From: a virus
DNA: 32,457 bases
IMG/VR virus record: IMGVR_UViG_3300050033_000347
Coordinates: 1 to 32,457 of that record
Reading direction: 5' to 3' (one strand)
The position numbers and the translations under genes were made by a program. The notes below the pieces were generated by a model, which searched no databases, was not told where the DNA came from, and saw nothing but the letters and a program-made list of their open reading frames with translations. This document shows, piece after piece, positions 6,381-14,808 of this stretch (positions are counted from its first letter, which is position 1; the number at the start of each line of letters is the position of its first letter).

Positions 6381-7130
6381 ATGATTAATCAAAGATTAAG
6401 ACTAAACAAAAACGAAATTGAACTAATAACATTACTCAGACAAACCAAAAAATCAACAACAGACCCAGAAAGAACACTTCAGACAGACGGTAATAGAATT
6501 CTGGTAATATCCGATCTTCACGCACCATTTGTTCATCCTGATGCTTTAAAACACTGCAAAAAGGTTTATAAAGAATACGAATGTAATCAGGTAGTATGCA
6601 TTGGTGACGTAATTGATAACAGTGCAACCACACGTTGGGAAGTGAATCCTGATGGCAAATCTGCAAAAGATGAATTAGATGAAGCAATTAAAATATTATC
6701 ACAATGGTATAAAGCATTTCCTGTTGCTTATGTTACAACTGGTAATCATGAAGCACGTATAATGAAGAAATTACAAAGAGGTTCGGTAAGCAGTAAATGG
6801 TTAAAAGACCTTAATGAAGTTCTTGAAGTACCTGACTGGACATTTGTCAATGAGATCATAATCGGAAAAACTAAATATTTGCATGGTGAGGGTTGCAGCA
6901 GTACACTTCAATCATTATTACAATCAAGTACAAACATCGTATTTGGACACTTTCATAGTAAGTTTGAGATCATTTACAACCAAGATAGGTTTGCTATGTG
7001 TGTAGGATGGTTGGGTGATAGGGATGCTCTGGCTTTTAATTATGCAAGAACATTCGTTAAACAACAGATTTTAGGTTGTGCAGTGGTACTTAATGATCAT
7101 CCAATATTATGTCCGATGAAAAATAATTAA
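6381..7130 (+). CDS. Calcineurin-like metallophosphoesterase
   Basis: A 249-residue protein with the full metallophosphoesterase motif set: Asp45-Leu-His47 ('VISDLHAPF'), Gly75-Asp76 ('CIGDVIDN'), Gly121-Asn-His-Glu124, His168-Gly, and Gly189-His190-Phe-His192. These residues bind two divalent metals and hydrolyse phosphoesters. The domain fills most of the protein after a ~38-residue helical N-terminus. Phage members act as DNA phosphatases/nucleases or cyclic-nucleotide phosphodiesterases; the substrate here cannot be decided. It is preceded by promoter-like element 2 and followed by an A/T-only hairpin that overlaps its stop codon. It sits some 800 bp upstream of the terminase genes, so a role in DNA processing is possible but unproven. 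Confidence 0.9.
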   Translation: MINQRLRLNKNEIELITLLRQTKKSTTDPERTLQTDGNRILVISDLHAPFVHPDALKHCKKVYKEYECNQVVCIGDVIDNSATTRWEVNPDGKSAKDELDEAIKILSQWYKAFPVAYVTTGNHEARIMKKLQRGSVSSKWLKDLNEVLEVPDWTFVNEIIIGKTKYLHGEGCSSTLQSLLQSSTNIVFGHFHSKFEIIYNQDRFAMCVGWLGDRDALAFNYARTFVKQQILGCAVVLNDHPILCPMKNN

Positions 7131-7160
7131 AAAATATTTTAATAAATGTGAATATTTTTT
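7129..7160 (+). terminator. Weak A/T-only hairpin, possible terminator
   Basis: AAAAAATATT (7129-7138) and AATATTTTTT (7151-7160) are complementary, with a 12-base loop and a final T run. The stem has no G/C pair, so it is weak. It sits between the phosphoesterase stop and promoter-like element 3. Confidence 0.35.
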
Positions 7161-7171
7161 CAAAAAACAAA

Positions 7172-7180
7172 GTATTTATA
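7172..7180 (+). promoter_or_regulatory. GTATTTATA promoter-like element 3
   Basis: GTATTTATA, 22 bases before the ATG at 7201, just after the A/T hairpin. A T run (7155-7160) precedes it, as in element 1. It would drive the small genes and perhaps the terminase genes. Confidence 0.5.
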
Positions 7181-7200
7181 GTAAAAAGTAAAATGATATT

Positions 7201-7350
7201 ATGAAAAAAGAAATGACAGATGATGAATTGATAAAAGAATATGTTAAAACACGTATTGAATTACAGAAATATCTTAATGTATTAATAAATCGTATAAATA
7301 ATACTCTTAATGCAGCAGAAACAATAATTGAAAATATATATAATAAATAA
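7201..7350 (+). CDS. Small hypothetical protein, 49 residues
   Basis: ATG at 7201, TAA at 7348. The product is one long amphipathic helix with heptad-like Leu/Ile/Val spacing ('ELQKYLNVLINRINNTLNAA'), consistent with a small coiled-coil protein. It is the first gene after promoter-like element 3, and the next gene begins 8 bases later. Function is not recognised. Confidence 0.5.
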   Translation: MKKEMTDDELIKEYVKTRIELQKYLNVLINRINNTLNAAETIIENIYNK

Positions 7351-7358
7351 AAACAACC

Positions 7359-7568
7359 ATGATAGTTAATTGTAATACTTCAACAACTTTGACTGTATTT
7401 GATAAAGAGATCATACTTTTATCAAGTGTTATTAAGAAATTAGTTGATGAAAATAATCTTAAAGTTATTGGTTTTAAATATATTCAATCAATTAGTCTGA
7501 CAGGTAAAGAAGTACAATTTCTCGAAGAACTGCATGCGAAAATTATAAATGAACTAAAAAAAGAATAA
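7359..7568 (+). CDS. Small hypothetical protein, 69 residues
   Basis: Not recognised. It has a beta-rich N-terminus ('STTLTVFDKEIILLSSVIKKL') and a helical C-terminus ('KEVQFLEELHAKIINELKK'), giving a plausible small alpha/beta fold. It starts 8 bases after the preceding gene and ends 1 base before the next ATG, so it belongs to a tightly packed run of small genes at 7201-7919. Confidence 0.6.
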   Translation: MIVNCNTSTTLTVFDKEIILLSSVIKKLVDENNLKVIGFKYIQSISLTGKEVQFLEELHAKIINELKKE

Positions 7569-7569
7569 C

Positions 7570-7719
7570 ATGAAAACAATTGAATGTACAGGTAAATTAT
7601 GGATAAGTGTAAGTGACGATCAATATATAGTTATAATACAACAAATTGGTTTGAAAGCAATATATAATCTTAATGAAATATATCAAGGAATAAAAAATGG
7701 AGAATTAATTAAAAATTAA
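7570..7719 (+). CDS. Small hypothetical protein, 49 residues
   Basis: ATG at 7570, one base after the preceding stop; TAA at 7717. The product starts 'MKTIECTGKLWISVSDDQYI' and continues into a short helix ('LNEIYQGIKNGEL'). No motif is recognised. The tight spacing to both neighbours and the in-place start support a real gene. Confidence 0.45.
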   Translation: MKTIECTGKLWISVSDDQYIVIIQQIGLKAIYNLNEIYQGIKNGELIKN

Positions 7720-7727
7720 AAATAACA

Positions 7728-7919
7728 ATGAAAACTACATTTAAAAAACTTATAAAAATAATGAAAAGTATTAAAGATATTTTAGTCTCAGTACTTGAAG
7801 CACCACTTTGGATAACACTTATTATCGTACTGATACTCTTAGGTTTATTCGAATTACTAAAGACTGATGGTGGACTCACAAAGAAGATATTGGAAGCAAG
7901 AAAATCTGTAAAAGTTTAA
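7728..7919 (+). CDS. Small single-pass membrane protein, 63 residues
   Basis: A Lys-rich N-terminus (residues 1-16) is followed by a hydrophobic helix at about 28-44 ('LWITLIIVLILLGLFELL') and a charged C-terminus. By the positive-inside rule the N-terminus probably faces the cytoplasm. It lies at the end of the small-gene run, just before the small terminase gene. It could be a holin-like or superinfection-exclusion protein, but nothing in it decides between these. Confidence 0.6.
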   Translation: MKTTFKKLIKIMKSIKDILVSVLEAPLWITLIIVLILLGLFELLKTDGGLTKKILEARKSVKV

Positions 7920-7953
7920 ACTAAAATCACTGAAAAAACGTAAAAATAATAAC

Positions 7954-8460
7954 ATGACACCTAAAGAATGGATGGATAATCAAGGCAATAACCTACCAGT
8001 GGTAAAGAAAAAAGCACATAGACGTTCTGTATTATCAAAGTATCAGCGTGAATTAATGATTATTGCTGTAGCAGAAATGATATTATCTGGTGTAAGCCGT
8101 TCAGATATTGTAGATAGGGTTCATGTGAATTACGGATATTCTGTAAATACCATAAAAGATATTATTGTAGAAGCACAGACTATGGCTGCAAAGCAGTTTA
8201 GTCCTGAAGAAATAAAGATTGTAGCAAGAAAAATAGATGCATTATATTCACGAACATTAGGAGATACTGAAGAATCAATCATGTGGAAACTAAAAGCAGC
8301 AGACCAATGGGCAAAACTGCATGGACTTTATAAACCCGATGCACTTATCCAAATAAATATAAACGCAGAACTTGATAAAAAACTCAAAGAATTTACTGTA
8401 GAACAATTGGAAGATTTTGATGAAATAATTGAAGAACACAAACCAAAGGATAACGAATAA
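7954..8460 (+). CDS. terS: Terminase small subunit (probable)
   Basis: A 168-residue protein directly upstream (6 bp) of the large terminase. Residues about 28-75 fit the DNA-binding helix-turn-helix of small terminases ('LMIIAVAEMILSGVSRSDIV', then 'YGYSVNTIKDIIVEAQ'). The central helices ('WKLKAADQWAKLHGLYKPD') match the oligomerisation segment seen in Bacteroidetes phage TerS proteins, and the acidic tail could contact the large subunit. Small terminases recognise the packaging site and stimulate the motor ATPase. The assignment is driven by position and layout, since TerS sequences are poorly conserved. Confidence 0.75.
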   Translation: MTPKEWMDNQGNNLPVVKKKAHRRSVLSKYQRELMIIAVAEMILSGVSRSDIVDRVHVNYGYSVNTIKDIIVEAQTMAAKQFSPEEIKIVARKIDALYSRTLGDTEESIMWKLKAADQWAKLHGLYKPDALIQININAELDKKLKEFTVEQLEDFDEIIEEHKPKDNE

Positions 8461-8466
8461 TAGCGA

Positions 8467-10032
8467 ATGACTGATAAACATAACATATTGAATGAATTAC
8501 ATAAATTACCTGTAGCAGAGGTTAACCTGACTGTAAAAAAAAACTTATATGAAAAGAGTTTTTATCACTTCTTTGTTGGGTGTACAACAGCAGTGTATAA
8601 AAATGTGAAATGGATTTACCCACCATTTTATCGTTATGTATGTGACAGATTGCAATATTATGCTGAAAATTATATTAATGGGCATAAAAAAATAAAAGAC
8701 ATTATCTTGACTTTGCCTTATCGTTCGGGTAAGAGTACTATTTTAGAATGTTATAAGGCATGGTTATGGACTCGTAGTTTGAATATTGATATACTTTCAA
8801 TATCAGCAACAAGTCCTTTGGCAGTGAAATCAAATAGAAATGTAAAAAGAATTATTGAAAGCGAATGGTATCAGTCAATGTGGAGTACAAAGTTTGCTAA
8901 AGACCAAAAGGCTAAAGGTAGTTATAATAACGAAAATAATGCTTCAATGATTGGTATAGGCGTAAAATCTTCGGCAGTTGGCAAAGATGCCTCATTATTA
9001 TGCATAGATGACCCAAACGAACCCCAGTCAAAAAATGCAACAAAGACTGCTTTTACTAATGTGATAGACCGTTTCCGTGATGTCTTATATTCAAGACTTA
9101 ATGAACCAACACGAGGATATCGTGTAATTTGTCAACAGCGTGTAGATGCCGAAGACCTTACGGGTTGGATTTTAAAAAATCATGGTGGTACTGTTGAAAA
9201 TATCTGTTTGCCTGTAAAGTGGAATAAATATGCTACATCAAGTCTTAGACATTTATATGATGCAGAAGGATATCTTTGGCGTGAACGTTATACAACAGAA
9301 TATCTAAAAGAATGTGAAGATACAATGACACCGAATGCAGTGGCATCACAACTTTATGCAAGTGCAAGTGCAATTGAAGGTTCGAGTATTATGAAATTAT
9401 GGTTCGATACAATACTTGATAGTCAATTTAAGCGTTTGGGAGCATTTAAGACATTCTTATTTGTGGATGGTGCTTATACCTCAGATAAGATGAACAATGA
9501 CCCTACTGCATATTATGTATGCACATTAATAAATAAACGCATATATGTACTTGACGTAATACAAGATTGGCTTGAATGGAATGATAATGTTGAATTCATC
9601 AAAGAACTTATACTGAAATATTCAATTAAAGAAGTTATTATTGAAAAAAAGGCAAACGGTATTTCACTTATTCAAGAACTTCGTAGACAAATACCACGTA
9701 CAAGTATTGTTGGAATAGACCCTGCATCAAAAAGCAAAGGTATGAGAGCAAAATTAACACAACCATATTTGTCAAATCATAATGTAATACTTGTGCAAGG
9801 TAGTTGGAATGATATGTTTAAAGACCAGTGTGCAAGTTTTGACGCAGATAATCCAAGAGGTCATGATGATATGGTTGACTGTTTAGTATATTCGGTGATA
9901 TATCTTCTTATTAATCGTTATAGCGTTAATGCAATCAAACAAGCAGGTCTTAATATTATTAAAGATGGTAAAACATGGGAAGAAAAGAATAGTTATTTGA
10001 ATAATAAATCGGACAATTATTATTACGATTAA
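8467..10032 (+). CDS. terL: Terminase large subunit (packaging ATPase/nuclease)
   Basis: A 521-residue protein with both TerL domains. The ATPase domain has a Walker A-like Pro84-Tyr-Arg-Ser-Gly-Lys-Ser-Thr91 and a Walker B at about 176-182 (Leu-Leu-Cys-Ile-Asp181-Asp182-Pro). The RNase H-like nuclease domain starts with 'FLFVDGAY' (Asp334) and includes 'VIIEKKANG' and the C-terminal His466-Asp-Asp468-Met-Val-Asp471. Together these drive ATP-dependent packaging and cut concatemeric DNA. The protein is full length for the family. The domain order and His-Asp-Asp motif resemble terminases of Bacteroidetes phages with headful or cos packaging; the packaging mode cannot be told from the sequence. 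Confidence 0.95.
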   Translation: MTDKHNILNELHKLPVAEVNLTVKKNLYEKSFYHFFVGCTTAVYKNVKWIYPPFYRYVCDRLQYYAENYINGHKKIKDIILTLPYRSGKSTILECYKAWLWTRSLNIDILSISATSPLAVKSNRNVKRIIESEWYQSMWSTKFAKDQKAKGSYNNENNASMIGIGVKSSAVGKDASLLCIDDPNEPQSKNATKTAFTNVIDRFRDVLYSRLNEPTRGYRVICQQRVDAEDLTGWILKNHGGTVENICLPVKWNKYATSSLRHLYDAEGYLWRERYTTEYLKECEDTMTPNAVASQLYASASAIEGSSIMKLWFDTILDSQFKRLGAFKTFLFVDGAYTSDKMNNDPTAYYVCTLINKRIYVLDVIQDWLEWNDNVEFIKELILKYSIKEVIIEKKANGISLIQELRRQIPRTSIVGIDPASKSKGMRAKLTQPYLSNHNVILVQGSWNDMFKDQCASFDADNPRGHDDMVDCLVYSVIYLLINRYSVNAIKQAGLNIIKDGKTWEEKNSYLNNKSDNYYYD

Positions 10033-10047
10033 AATAAAATATTTAAA

Positions 10048-10815
10048 ATGGTTAATGTAGAAATTGGTGAACAAACATTTAAAATGCCAAACAGCATTTA
10101 TGAAATAAATTCAAAGATTGGGTTTAGTCTTGATAAATTAATTCATGAAGACTATAATGATGTTAGATCATTAGAAGCTAACAAATGGATATTGTCTATT
10201 TTATGTAATACTGATTATGATACTATTGACTTAGTAGCTGATGAAGTTGTTGAAATGGTTGTTAATAAACATGCATATTTTCAAAACAACAGGATATATT
10301 TAGCCAAATATGTTATTTTAAAACATATAATATATCAATTACGTGAATTTGATAAAGATGTTGAAGGTAATGAAATGATGATAGTGCTAAATTATGATGA
10401 GATAAGTGAATTATTATTAAAACCATACGATAATTATCAAAAAATATTCTTTAAATTATACAAACCCTTAAATCCATTAAAACAGTTAAACTATAAATTG
10501 AGATTTTTTATAAAAAATTATAAAAATATTGATAATATACCTTACATGATATTAGTATCTGCTATCTATAATCACTTAATGTGGCGTGGTGACTTACTTA
10601 AAAGATATAAACTTGCAATGTATGATGATAGAATGGAGAAAGGTCAACAGGATGAAAAAGTTGAACTAACTGATATTGAAAAAATATTTGGGTTGTATCA
10701 TCACATCATGACTATATGTAATTGTGACATGAAAATGTTTTATTGGTGGCTTGGTCAAGATGTTGAAATGCTGTTTAAACAAATATATTATTTACAACTT
10801 CTTAATTCAAAATAA
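10048..10815 (+). CDS. Probable tail-assembly chaperone
   Basis: A 255-residue, mostly helical protein located between the terminase and tape measure genes. The start ('VEIGEQTFKMPNSIYEINSK') is a small beta region. The end ('LTDIEKIFGLYHHIMTICNC' then 'FYWWLGQDVEMLFKQIYYLQ') resembles the Trp-rich C-terminal helices of tail chaperones that sit immediately before tape measure genes. No slippery heptamer and no second open frame were seen near the 3' end, so a GpG/GpGT-type frameshift is not supported. The call is positional; function otherwise not recognised. Confidence 0.45.
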   Translation: MVNVEIGEQTFKMPNSIYEINSKIGFSLDKLIHEDYNDVRSLEANKWILSILCNTDYDTIDLVADEVVEMVVNKHAYFQNNRIYLAKYVILKHIIYQLREFDKDVEGNEMMIVLNYDEISELLLKPYDNYQKIFFKLYKPLNPLKQLNYKLRFFIKNYKNIDNIPYMILVSAIYNHLMWRGDLLKRYKLAMYDDRMEKGQQDEKVELTDIEKIFGLYHHIMTICNCDMKMFYWWLGQDVEMLFKQIYYLQLLNSK

Positions 10816-10818
10816 TAA

Positions 10819-10856
10819 TTCATAAATATTTACTGTTTTAATGTATTTAATAATAT
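10819..10856 (+). promoter_or_regulatory. GTATTTA promoter-like element 4 (extended form)
   Basis: GTATTTA is at 10843-10849, 33 bases before the tape measure ATG. The preceding 24 bases, including TTTACTG, are almost identical to element 7 at 25063: 30 of 31 positions match over 10819-10849. Confidence 0.65.
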
Positions 10857-10882
10857 AAAAGAAAATATTTTATAGAATAATT

Positions 10883-12904
10883 ATGGATAGTAATGACTTG
10901 GTCTTAATATTAAAGGTGCAAGCTGATCAAGGTGCAAAAATTGACGACTTAAGTAATAAGTTAGATAAATTAAAGAAGTCAAGCAAAGAATCAAGTGATA
11001 GTTTTAGTATAATGGATACTAAACTTGGTAGTATGTGGAAAACATTTACTGAAGGTGTTGATAAAGGTGTTAATAGTTTAAAAACATTTCAAGGTGCACT
11101 TGCAGCAACAGGAATTGGTCTGCTTCTTATTGCTGTTGCAAATTTAGTTCAATATTTTCAAACAACTACAAATGGTGCTAATATAATGAAAGGTGTTATG
11201 TCAGCATTGGGTGAAGCTGTCAGAGAAGGACCGAAATTGGCATTTGATGCTTTAAAAATAGCTTTCGAAGTAATGTTATTACCTATGCGTACATTTATTC
11301 TTATTGCTGGAAATATGGTTCAGGTATTAAAAGGTAAAGAAAGTATTAAAGAAGCAGTTGAAAATGTTAAAACTGGTATTGAAACACTTAAAAAAGAAAT
11401 AACTGATACTGCTACTGAGATGGCTAATATGGGTAAGAATATTGGTTTATCTTATGAATTGGGTGTTAAATGGGAACAAATACAGCAAAAGATACAAGCA
11501 GATAGAGTTAAAGAAGCAGAAATAGAAACAAAAATTGCTGAATTACGTGATAAAGCACAAGAAGTAAAAACAAGTGATTTAAGTGCTGATGAGAAAGCAA
11601 CAAAACAACTTGATTTGCTTAATCAAGCAAAAGAATTAATGCATCAAAAAGATAAAATTGCTTTAGATGATGCAAATGCTGCATTAGTAATTGCAAAAGA
11701 ACAACTTACACTTGCACCAACTAATCTTGATGCAATTAAAAAAGTTCAGGATGCAGAAATTGATATTCAAAGTATTAAAGATAGAGGTTTTCAAGATGAT
11801 AAAGCAATTCAAAGACAAAAATTAGGTGCAAGTCAAGAATTAATAAAAGCAAAACAAGATGAGGCAAAAGAACTGGCTAAAATTAATGAAACCATATTAG
11901 AAGATAGTCTTCAAGGTCAGTCGAAAGAACAGGCAGCACTTGATTTTAAATATAAAGAAGATCAGGAAGCAGCAAAAAATAATAATAAATTACTATCAGC
12001 TTTAAATGATAAATATATTGCAGATAGTTTAGCACTTCAAAAGAAATATGATGACGAACAAATAAAAAAAGATAAAGAAACAGCAGATAAACTATATGAA
12101 CAAAAACAAAGGGATGATAAAAAAGCATTGGATGATCATAAAGCAATACAAGATCAATTAGCAAAACTTAATACAAAAGACCAAACAACAGCTATAGGTA
12201 AATTAACTGCACAATATAACCAAGAAAGAAATAGTTTTAAACAATTATGTGATGATAAGCATGCAACAGCACAAGAATTGGCAGAAGGTATGCAAGCAAT
12301 TAATGAAGCTGAAGCAAACGCAAAGAAAAAATTAAGACAAGTTGAATTAGAGGATTATTTAGCACAGGCAGGTAGTATTTTACAAACAGCTTCTGACTTA
12401 GCTGGTAAAAGTACTGTTTTAGGTAAAGCAACTGCAATTGCTGGTATTATTGCTAATGCAGCACAAGCAGAAATAAAAACCTTTGTTGGTTATGCTGATA
12501 TGCCAATTATCGGTGAAATATTGGCTATTGCACAAGCTGCAATGATAGGTTTAAGTGCAGCAAAAAGTATAAGTCAGGTTGAAGCAGTTAAAGCACCAGC
12601 AGCACAACATTTGGAAAATGGTGGTTTGGTTGGTGGTAATAGTTATTCAGGTGATAAAATATCTTTAATGGGTAACACTGGTGAAATTATGATTAATAAC
12701 AGGGCAACAGCAAACCCGCTTATTGCGCAACAGGCATTAATGTTAAATAATGGTCAGCTAATTCAACACAATTCAATAACTGAAGAACGTGTGGCAGAAA
12801 TAGTAAGACAAGGTATTAAATCAGTACCTGTAGTAGCAAGTCAATATAGACTTGACTGGACTGATCAAAGGGTGAAAGCGTCACAGGGTCATTTCACAGT
12901 TTAG
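10883..12904 (+). CDS. Tape measure protein
   Basis: A 673-residue protein with the features of tail tape measures: a hydrophobic segment at about 71-91 ('ALAATGIGLLLIAVANLVQY'), another around 117-146, a long coiled-coil region (about 190-500, rich in Lys/Glu/Ala/Gln), and a second small-residue hydrophobic block at about 505-565. The tail ends with a Gly-rich 'GGLVGGNSYSGDKI' and 'GNTGEIMINNRA' motif that recurs in phage tape measures. It sets tail length and is threaded through the tube. By the usual ~0.15 nm per residue rule, its length would imply a tail near 100 nm; this is an estimate. It is the only larger gene here ending in TAG. Confidence 0.85.
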   Translation: MDSNDLVLILKVQADQGAKIDDLSNKLDKLKKSSKESSDSFSIMDTKLGSMWKTFTEGVDKGVNSLKTFQGALAATGIGLLLIAVANLVQYFQTTTNGANIMKGVMSALGEAVREGPKLAFDALKIAFEVMLLPMRTFILIAGNMVQVLKGKESIKEAVENVKTGIETLKKEITDTATEMANMGKNIGLSYELGVKWEQIQQKIQADRVKEAEIETKIAELRDKAQEVKTSDLSADEKATKQLDLLNQAKELMHQKDKIALDDANAALVIAKEQLTLAPTNLDAIKKVQDAEIDIQSIKDRGFQDDKAIQRQKLGASQELIKAKQDEAKELAKINETILEDSLQGQSKEQAALDFKYKEDQEAAKNNNKLLSALNDKYIADSLALQKKYDDEQIKKDKETADKLYEQKQRDDKKALDDHKAIQDQLAKLNTKDQTTAIGKLTAQYNQERNSFKQLCDDKHATAQELAEGMQAINEAEANAKKKLRQVELEDYLAQAGSILQTASDLAGKSTVLGKATAIAGIIANAAQAEIKTFVGYADMPIIGEILAIAQAAMIGLSAAKSISQVEAVKAPAAQHLENGGLVGGNSYSGDKISLMGNTGEIMINNRATANPLIAQQALMLNNGQLIQHNSITEERVAEIVRQGIKSVPVVASQYRLDWTDQRVKASQGHFTV

Positions 12905-12951
12905 TATAAATAACAACTTAATATAAATAATATAATTAATTAAATAAGAAA

Positions 12952-14346
12952 ATGATCCTTGCAGAACTAAAATGTTTAAAAAATAAAAAGATATGGAAAA
13001 TATCTTGGGTTAAAGAACCAGCAAATGATCGTAATTGGATTGCAATGCGTAAAGAACACCCACTAAAATTATCTATTAATGAAGAACGTCATGAAGTAAC
13101 GGGAATAGTATTAGTACCTGATCAAAGAGTTTACAGGGGAAAAGACTATTTTAATAAGACTGTTGGTATTAATGAAGACGGTGAATTCTTTATGTCAGCA
13201 GATACAATAAAAGAATTTGCAATTGAATACATGCGTATGGGTAATGATGGTAGTGTTGATCATAGTCAAGATGAAAATGACAATATAAATGATTGTGTAA
13301 CAATGATAGAAAGCTGGTTAATAACAACACCAAATGATAAAGCATACGATTTAGGTTATAGTAAAGAAGACGCACCAATAGGTACATGGTTGAAAACTGA
13401 CAAGGTTGATGTTAGTACAGAAAAAGGTTTACAGTTGTGGAAAGACATTAAAAACGGTGTTTACAGGGGTTTCAGCGTTGAAGGTAATCCTGAAGTTGAA
13501 GTAATTAAATCTGGTTTGGCAATGCAAACTAATGAAAGTGATTATTTCTCACCAAGCATGAAATTTAGTAAAGAGAAAGAAATTGAAGATAAAATTTTAA
13601 AAGCATTTGATGAAGTATTAAAAGAATACCAAGATGAGTTAAGATTAGGTGCACCTATGGGTAATCAAAATGCTGCAAAAGATCATCAAAGTACTGATGG
13701 TAATAGTAGTGGTGATGGTGGTGGTAATGCTACAACAACAGGTGAAGCAGAAAGTCAAGCAAAAGAAATGGGGGTTACAGCAGATTATAGTAAAATGAGC
13801 GTTGAACAAGCAAATATTATTAATGGTACTGTTAGTGATCATTTAAATGAATTTTCAGGTTTGAATGATAATTTAAAAATAATAAACTCTAATGTTAGTA
13901 GAGGCGGTCAAAATATGAGTGCTTCTGGTACATATTATCCAGATAAGAATACAATGGCAATAAATCCAAATTTTAATCAGGTTGAAGCAGATGCTGCAGT
14001 AGCAGATCAATTTCATCCAGCAGGTTGTAATAGTTTAAAATCAGCAGTTGATCATGAAATAGGACATGCAATTTATTCTAAATATGATTTAGATAATAAT
14101 AAAGATATTCAATCATATTATAAAAAACAAAGAAAACAAGTTTATGCTGAAATGGATGCTGCTGGAAATATAACAAAACCAAGTAGTGGTGGTTATTCTG
14201 GAATAAGAACGACATTATCTTCTTATGCAAATACAAACGTTAAAGAATATGTTAGTGAAGCATGGTCAGAATATAGAAATAATCCGCATCCAAGAGAAGC
14301 AGCAACATATATAGGAAAAATAATTGACACATATAAGAATAAATAA
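12952..14346 (+). CDS. Prohead serine protease (XkdF-like) fused to HEIGH metallopeptidase-like domain
   Basis: A 464-residue protein in two parts. Residues 1-220 match phage XkdF/prohead protease type: 'HEVTGIVLVPDQRVYRG', a conserved His in 'GSVDHSQD', the 'VTMIESWLI' strand, 'GTWLKTDKVD' and 'GVYRGFSVEG', where the Ser is the likely nucleophile. Residues about 228-270 are a Gly/Ser/Thr-rich linker opening with 'APMGNQNAAKDH'. Residues about 275-464 contain His368-Glu-Ile-Gly-His372, a zinc-binding HExxH, and downstream 'EYVSEAWSEY' (Glu432/Glu436) as possible third ligand. This second part resembles the metallopeptidase tails found on some minor head proteins. Serine maturation proteases cleave scaffold and capsid; the role of the second domain is unknown. 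No break was seen between the two parts. Confidence 0.75.
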   Translation: MILAELKCLKNKKIWKISWVKEPANDRNWIAMRKEHPLKLSINEERHEVTGIVLVPDQRVYRGKDYFNKTVGINEDGEFFMSADTIKEFAIEYMRMGNDGSVDHSQDENDNINDCVTMIESWLITTPNDKAYDLGYSKEDAPIGTWLKTDKVDVSTEKGLQLWKDIKNGVYRGFSVEGNPEVEVIKSGLAMQTNESDYFSPSMKFSKEKEIEDKILKAFDEVLKEYQDELRLGAPMGNQNAAKDHQSTDGNSSGDGGGNATTTGEAESQAKEMGVTADYSKMSVEQANIINGTVSDHLNEFSGLNDNLKIINSNVSRGGQNMSASGTYYPDKNTMAINPNFNQVEADAAVADQFHPAGCNSLKSAVDHEIGHAIYSKYDLDNNKDIQSYYKKQRKQVYAEMDAAGNITKPSSGGYSGIRTTLSSYANTNVKEYVSEAWSEYRNNPHPREAATYIGKIIDTYKNK

Positions 14347-14347
14347 A

Positions 14348-14599
14348 ATGGATATAAAATCACCAATATGTTTAAAATGTAAAAATTTTACACCAGACGC
14401 AAACGAAGATGGAATGTTTTTTTGTAATGCATTTCCAAAAGCAGAAACTTGGACAAAAAAAGAATTAAAAGTTCGTTATGAAAAAGATGGAATTATGATT
14501 GACCCCAAAGGTATACCTGATGAAGTTATCTTTGGTGAAAATGATCATTCAAAAGTAATAAAAGAACAAGAAGGTGACTTTATTTTTGAATCAATATAA
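14348..14599 (+). CDS. Small Cys-containing protein, 83 residues
   Basis: The start is taken at the ATG at 14348, two bases after the protease stop; an in-frame ATG at 14324 lies inside the protease gene. The product has Cys-x-x-Cys near the N-terminus ('ICLKCKNFTPD'), a further 'FFCNAFPKAE', and a C-terminal 'KGIPDEVIFGENDH' followed by 'GDFIFESI'. I recall this C-x-x-C...C-x-A-F-P...G-I-P-x-E-I...G-D arrangement in a small family that sits next to minor head proteins in many phages. It may bind zinc. Its position right after the HEIGH domain fits that neighbourhood. Role unknown. Confidence 0.65.
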   Translation: MDIKSPICLKCKNFTPDANEDGMFFCNAFPKAETWTKKELKVRYEKDGIMIDPKGIPDEVIFGENDHSKVIKEQEGDFIFESI

Positions 14600-14616
14600 A
14601 AAATAAATAAAAATAA

Positions 14617-14666
14617 TTACAGAAAAAATCAAATGAAAAGACATTTGATATATTTATATTCTGTAA
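14617..14666 (+). other. Nested RNA hairpin in leader before the scaffold gene
   Basis: An inner stem of ATCAAATG (14628-14635) with CATTTGAT (14642-14649) and an outer stem of TTACAGAA (14617-14624) with TTCTGTAA (14659-14666) share one axis. There is no T run after it, so a terminator is unlikely. It lies upstream of promoter-like element 5 and may be a 3' end stabiliser for the upstream transcript. Confidence 0.5.
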
Positions 14667-14738
14667 GATGAATTAAATAAAAATAATAATTAAATAAGAA
14701 AATTAATTTACAAAAAAAGAAATAAACAATGATTTAAT

Positions 14739-14747
14739 GTATTTATG
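14739..14747 (+). promoter_or_regulatory. GTATTTATG promoter-like element 5
   Basis: GTATTTATG preceded by TTTAAT, as in elements 4 and 7; 63 bases before the scaffold-like gene. A GTTATTGACG tract follows. Confidence 0.55.
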
Positions 14748-14808
14748 TTATTGACGTAAATATATTGATTATTAAAACAAAAATAATCTTATATATAAAT
14801 TTTAAAAA

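Noticed and set aside
10700-10882. Programmed frameshift in the tail chaperone (GpG/GpGT type)
   Set aside because: No clear slippery heptamer and no extending frame were found before the tape measure; a promoter-like element occupies the gap.
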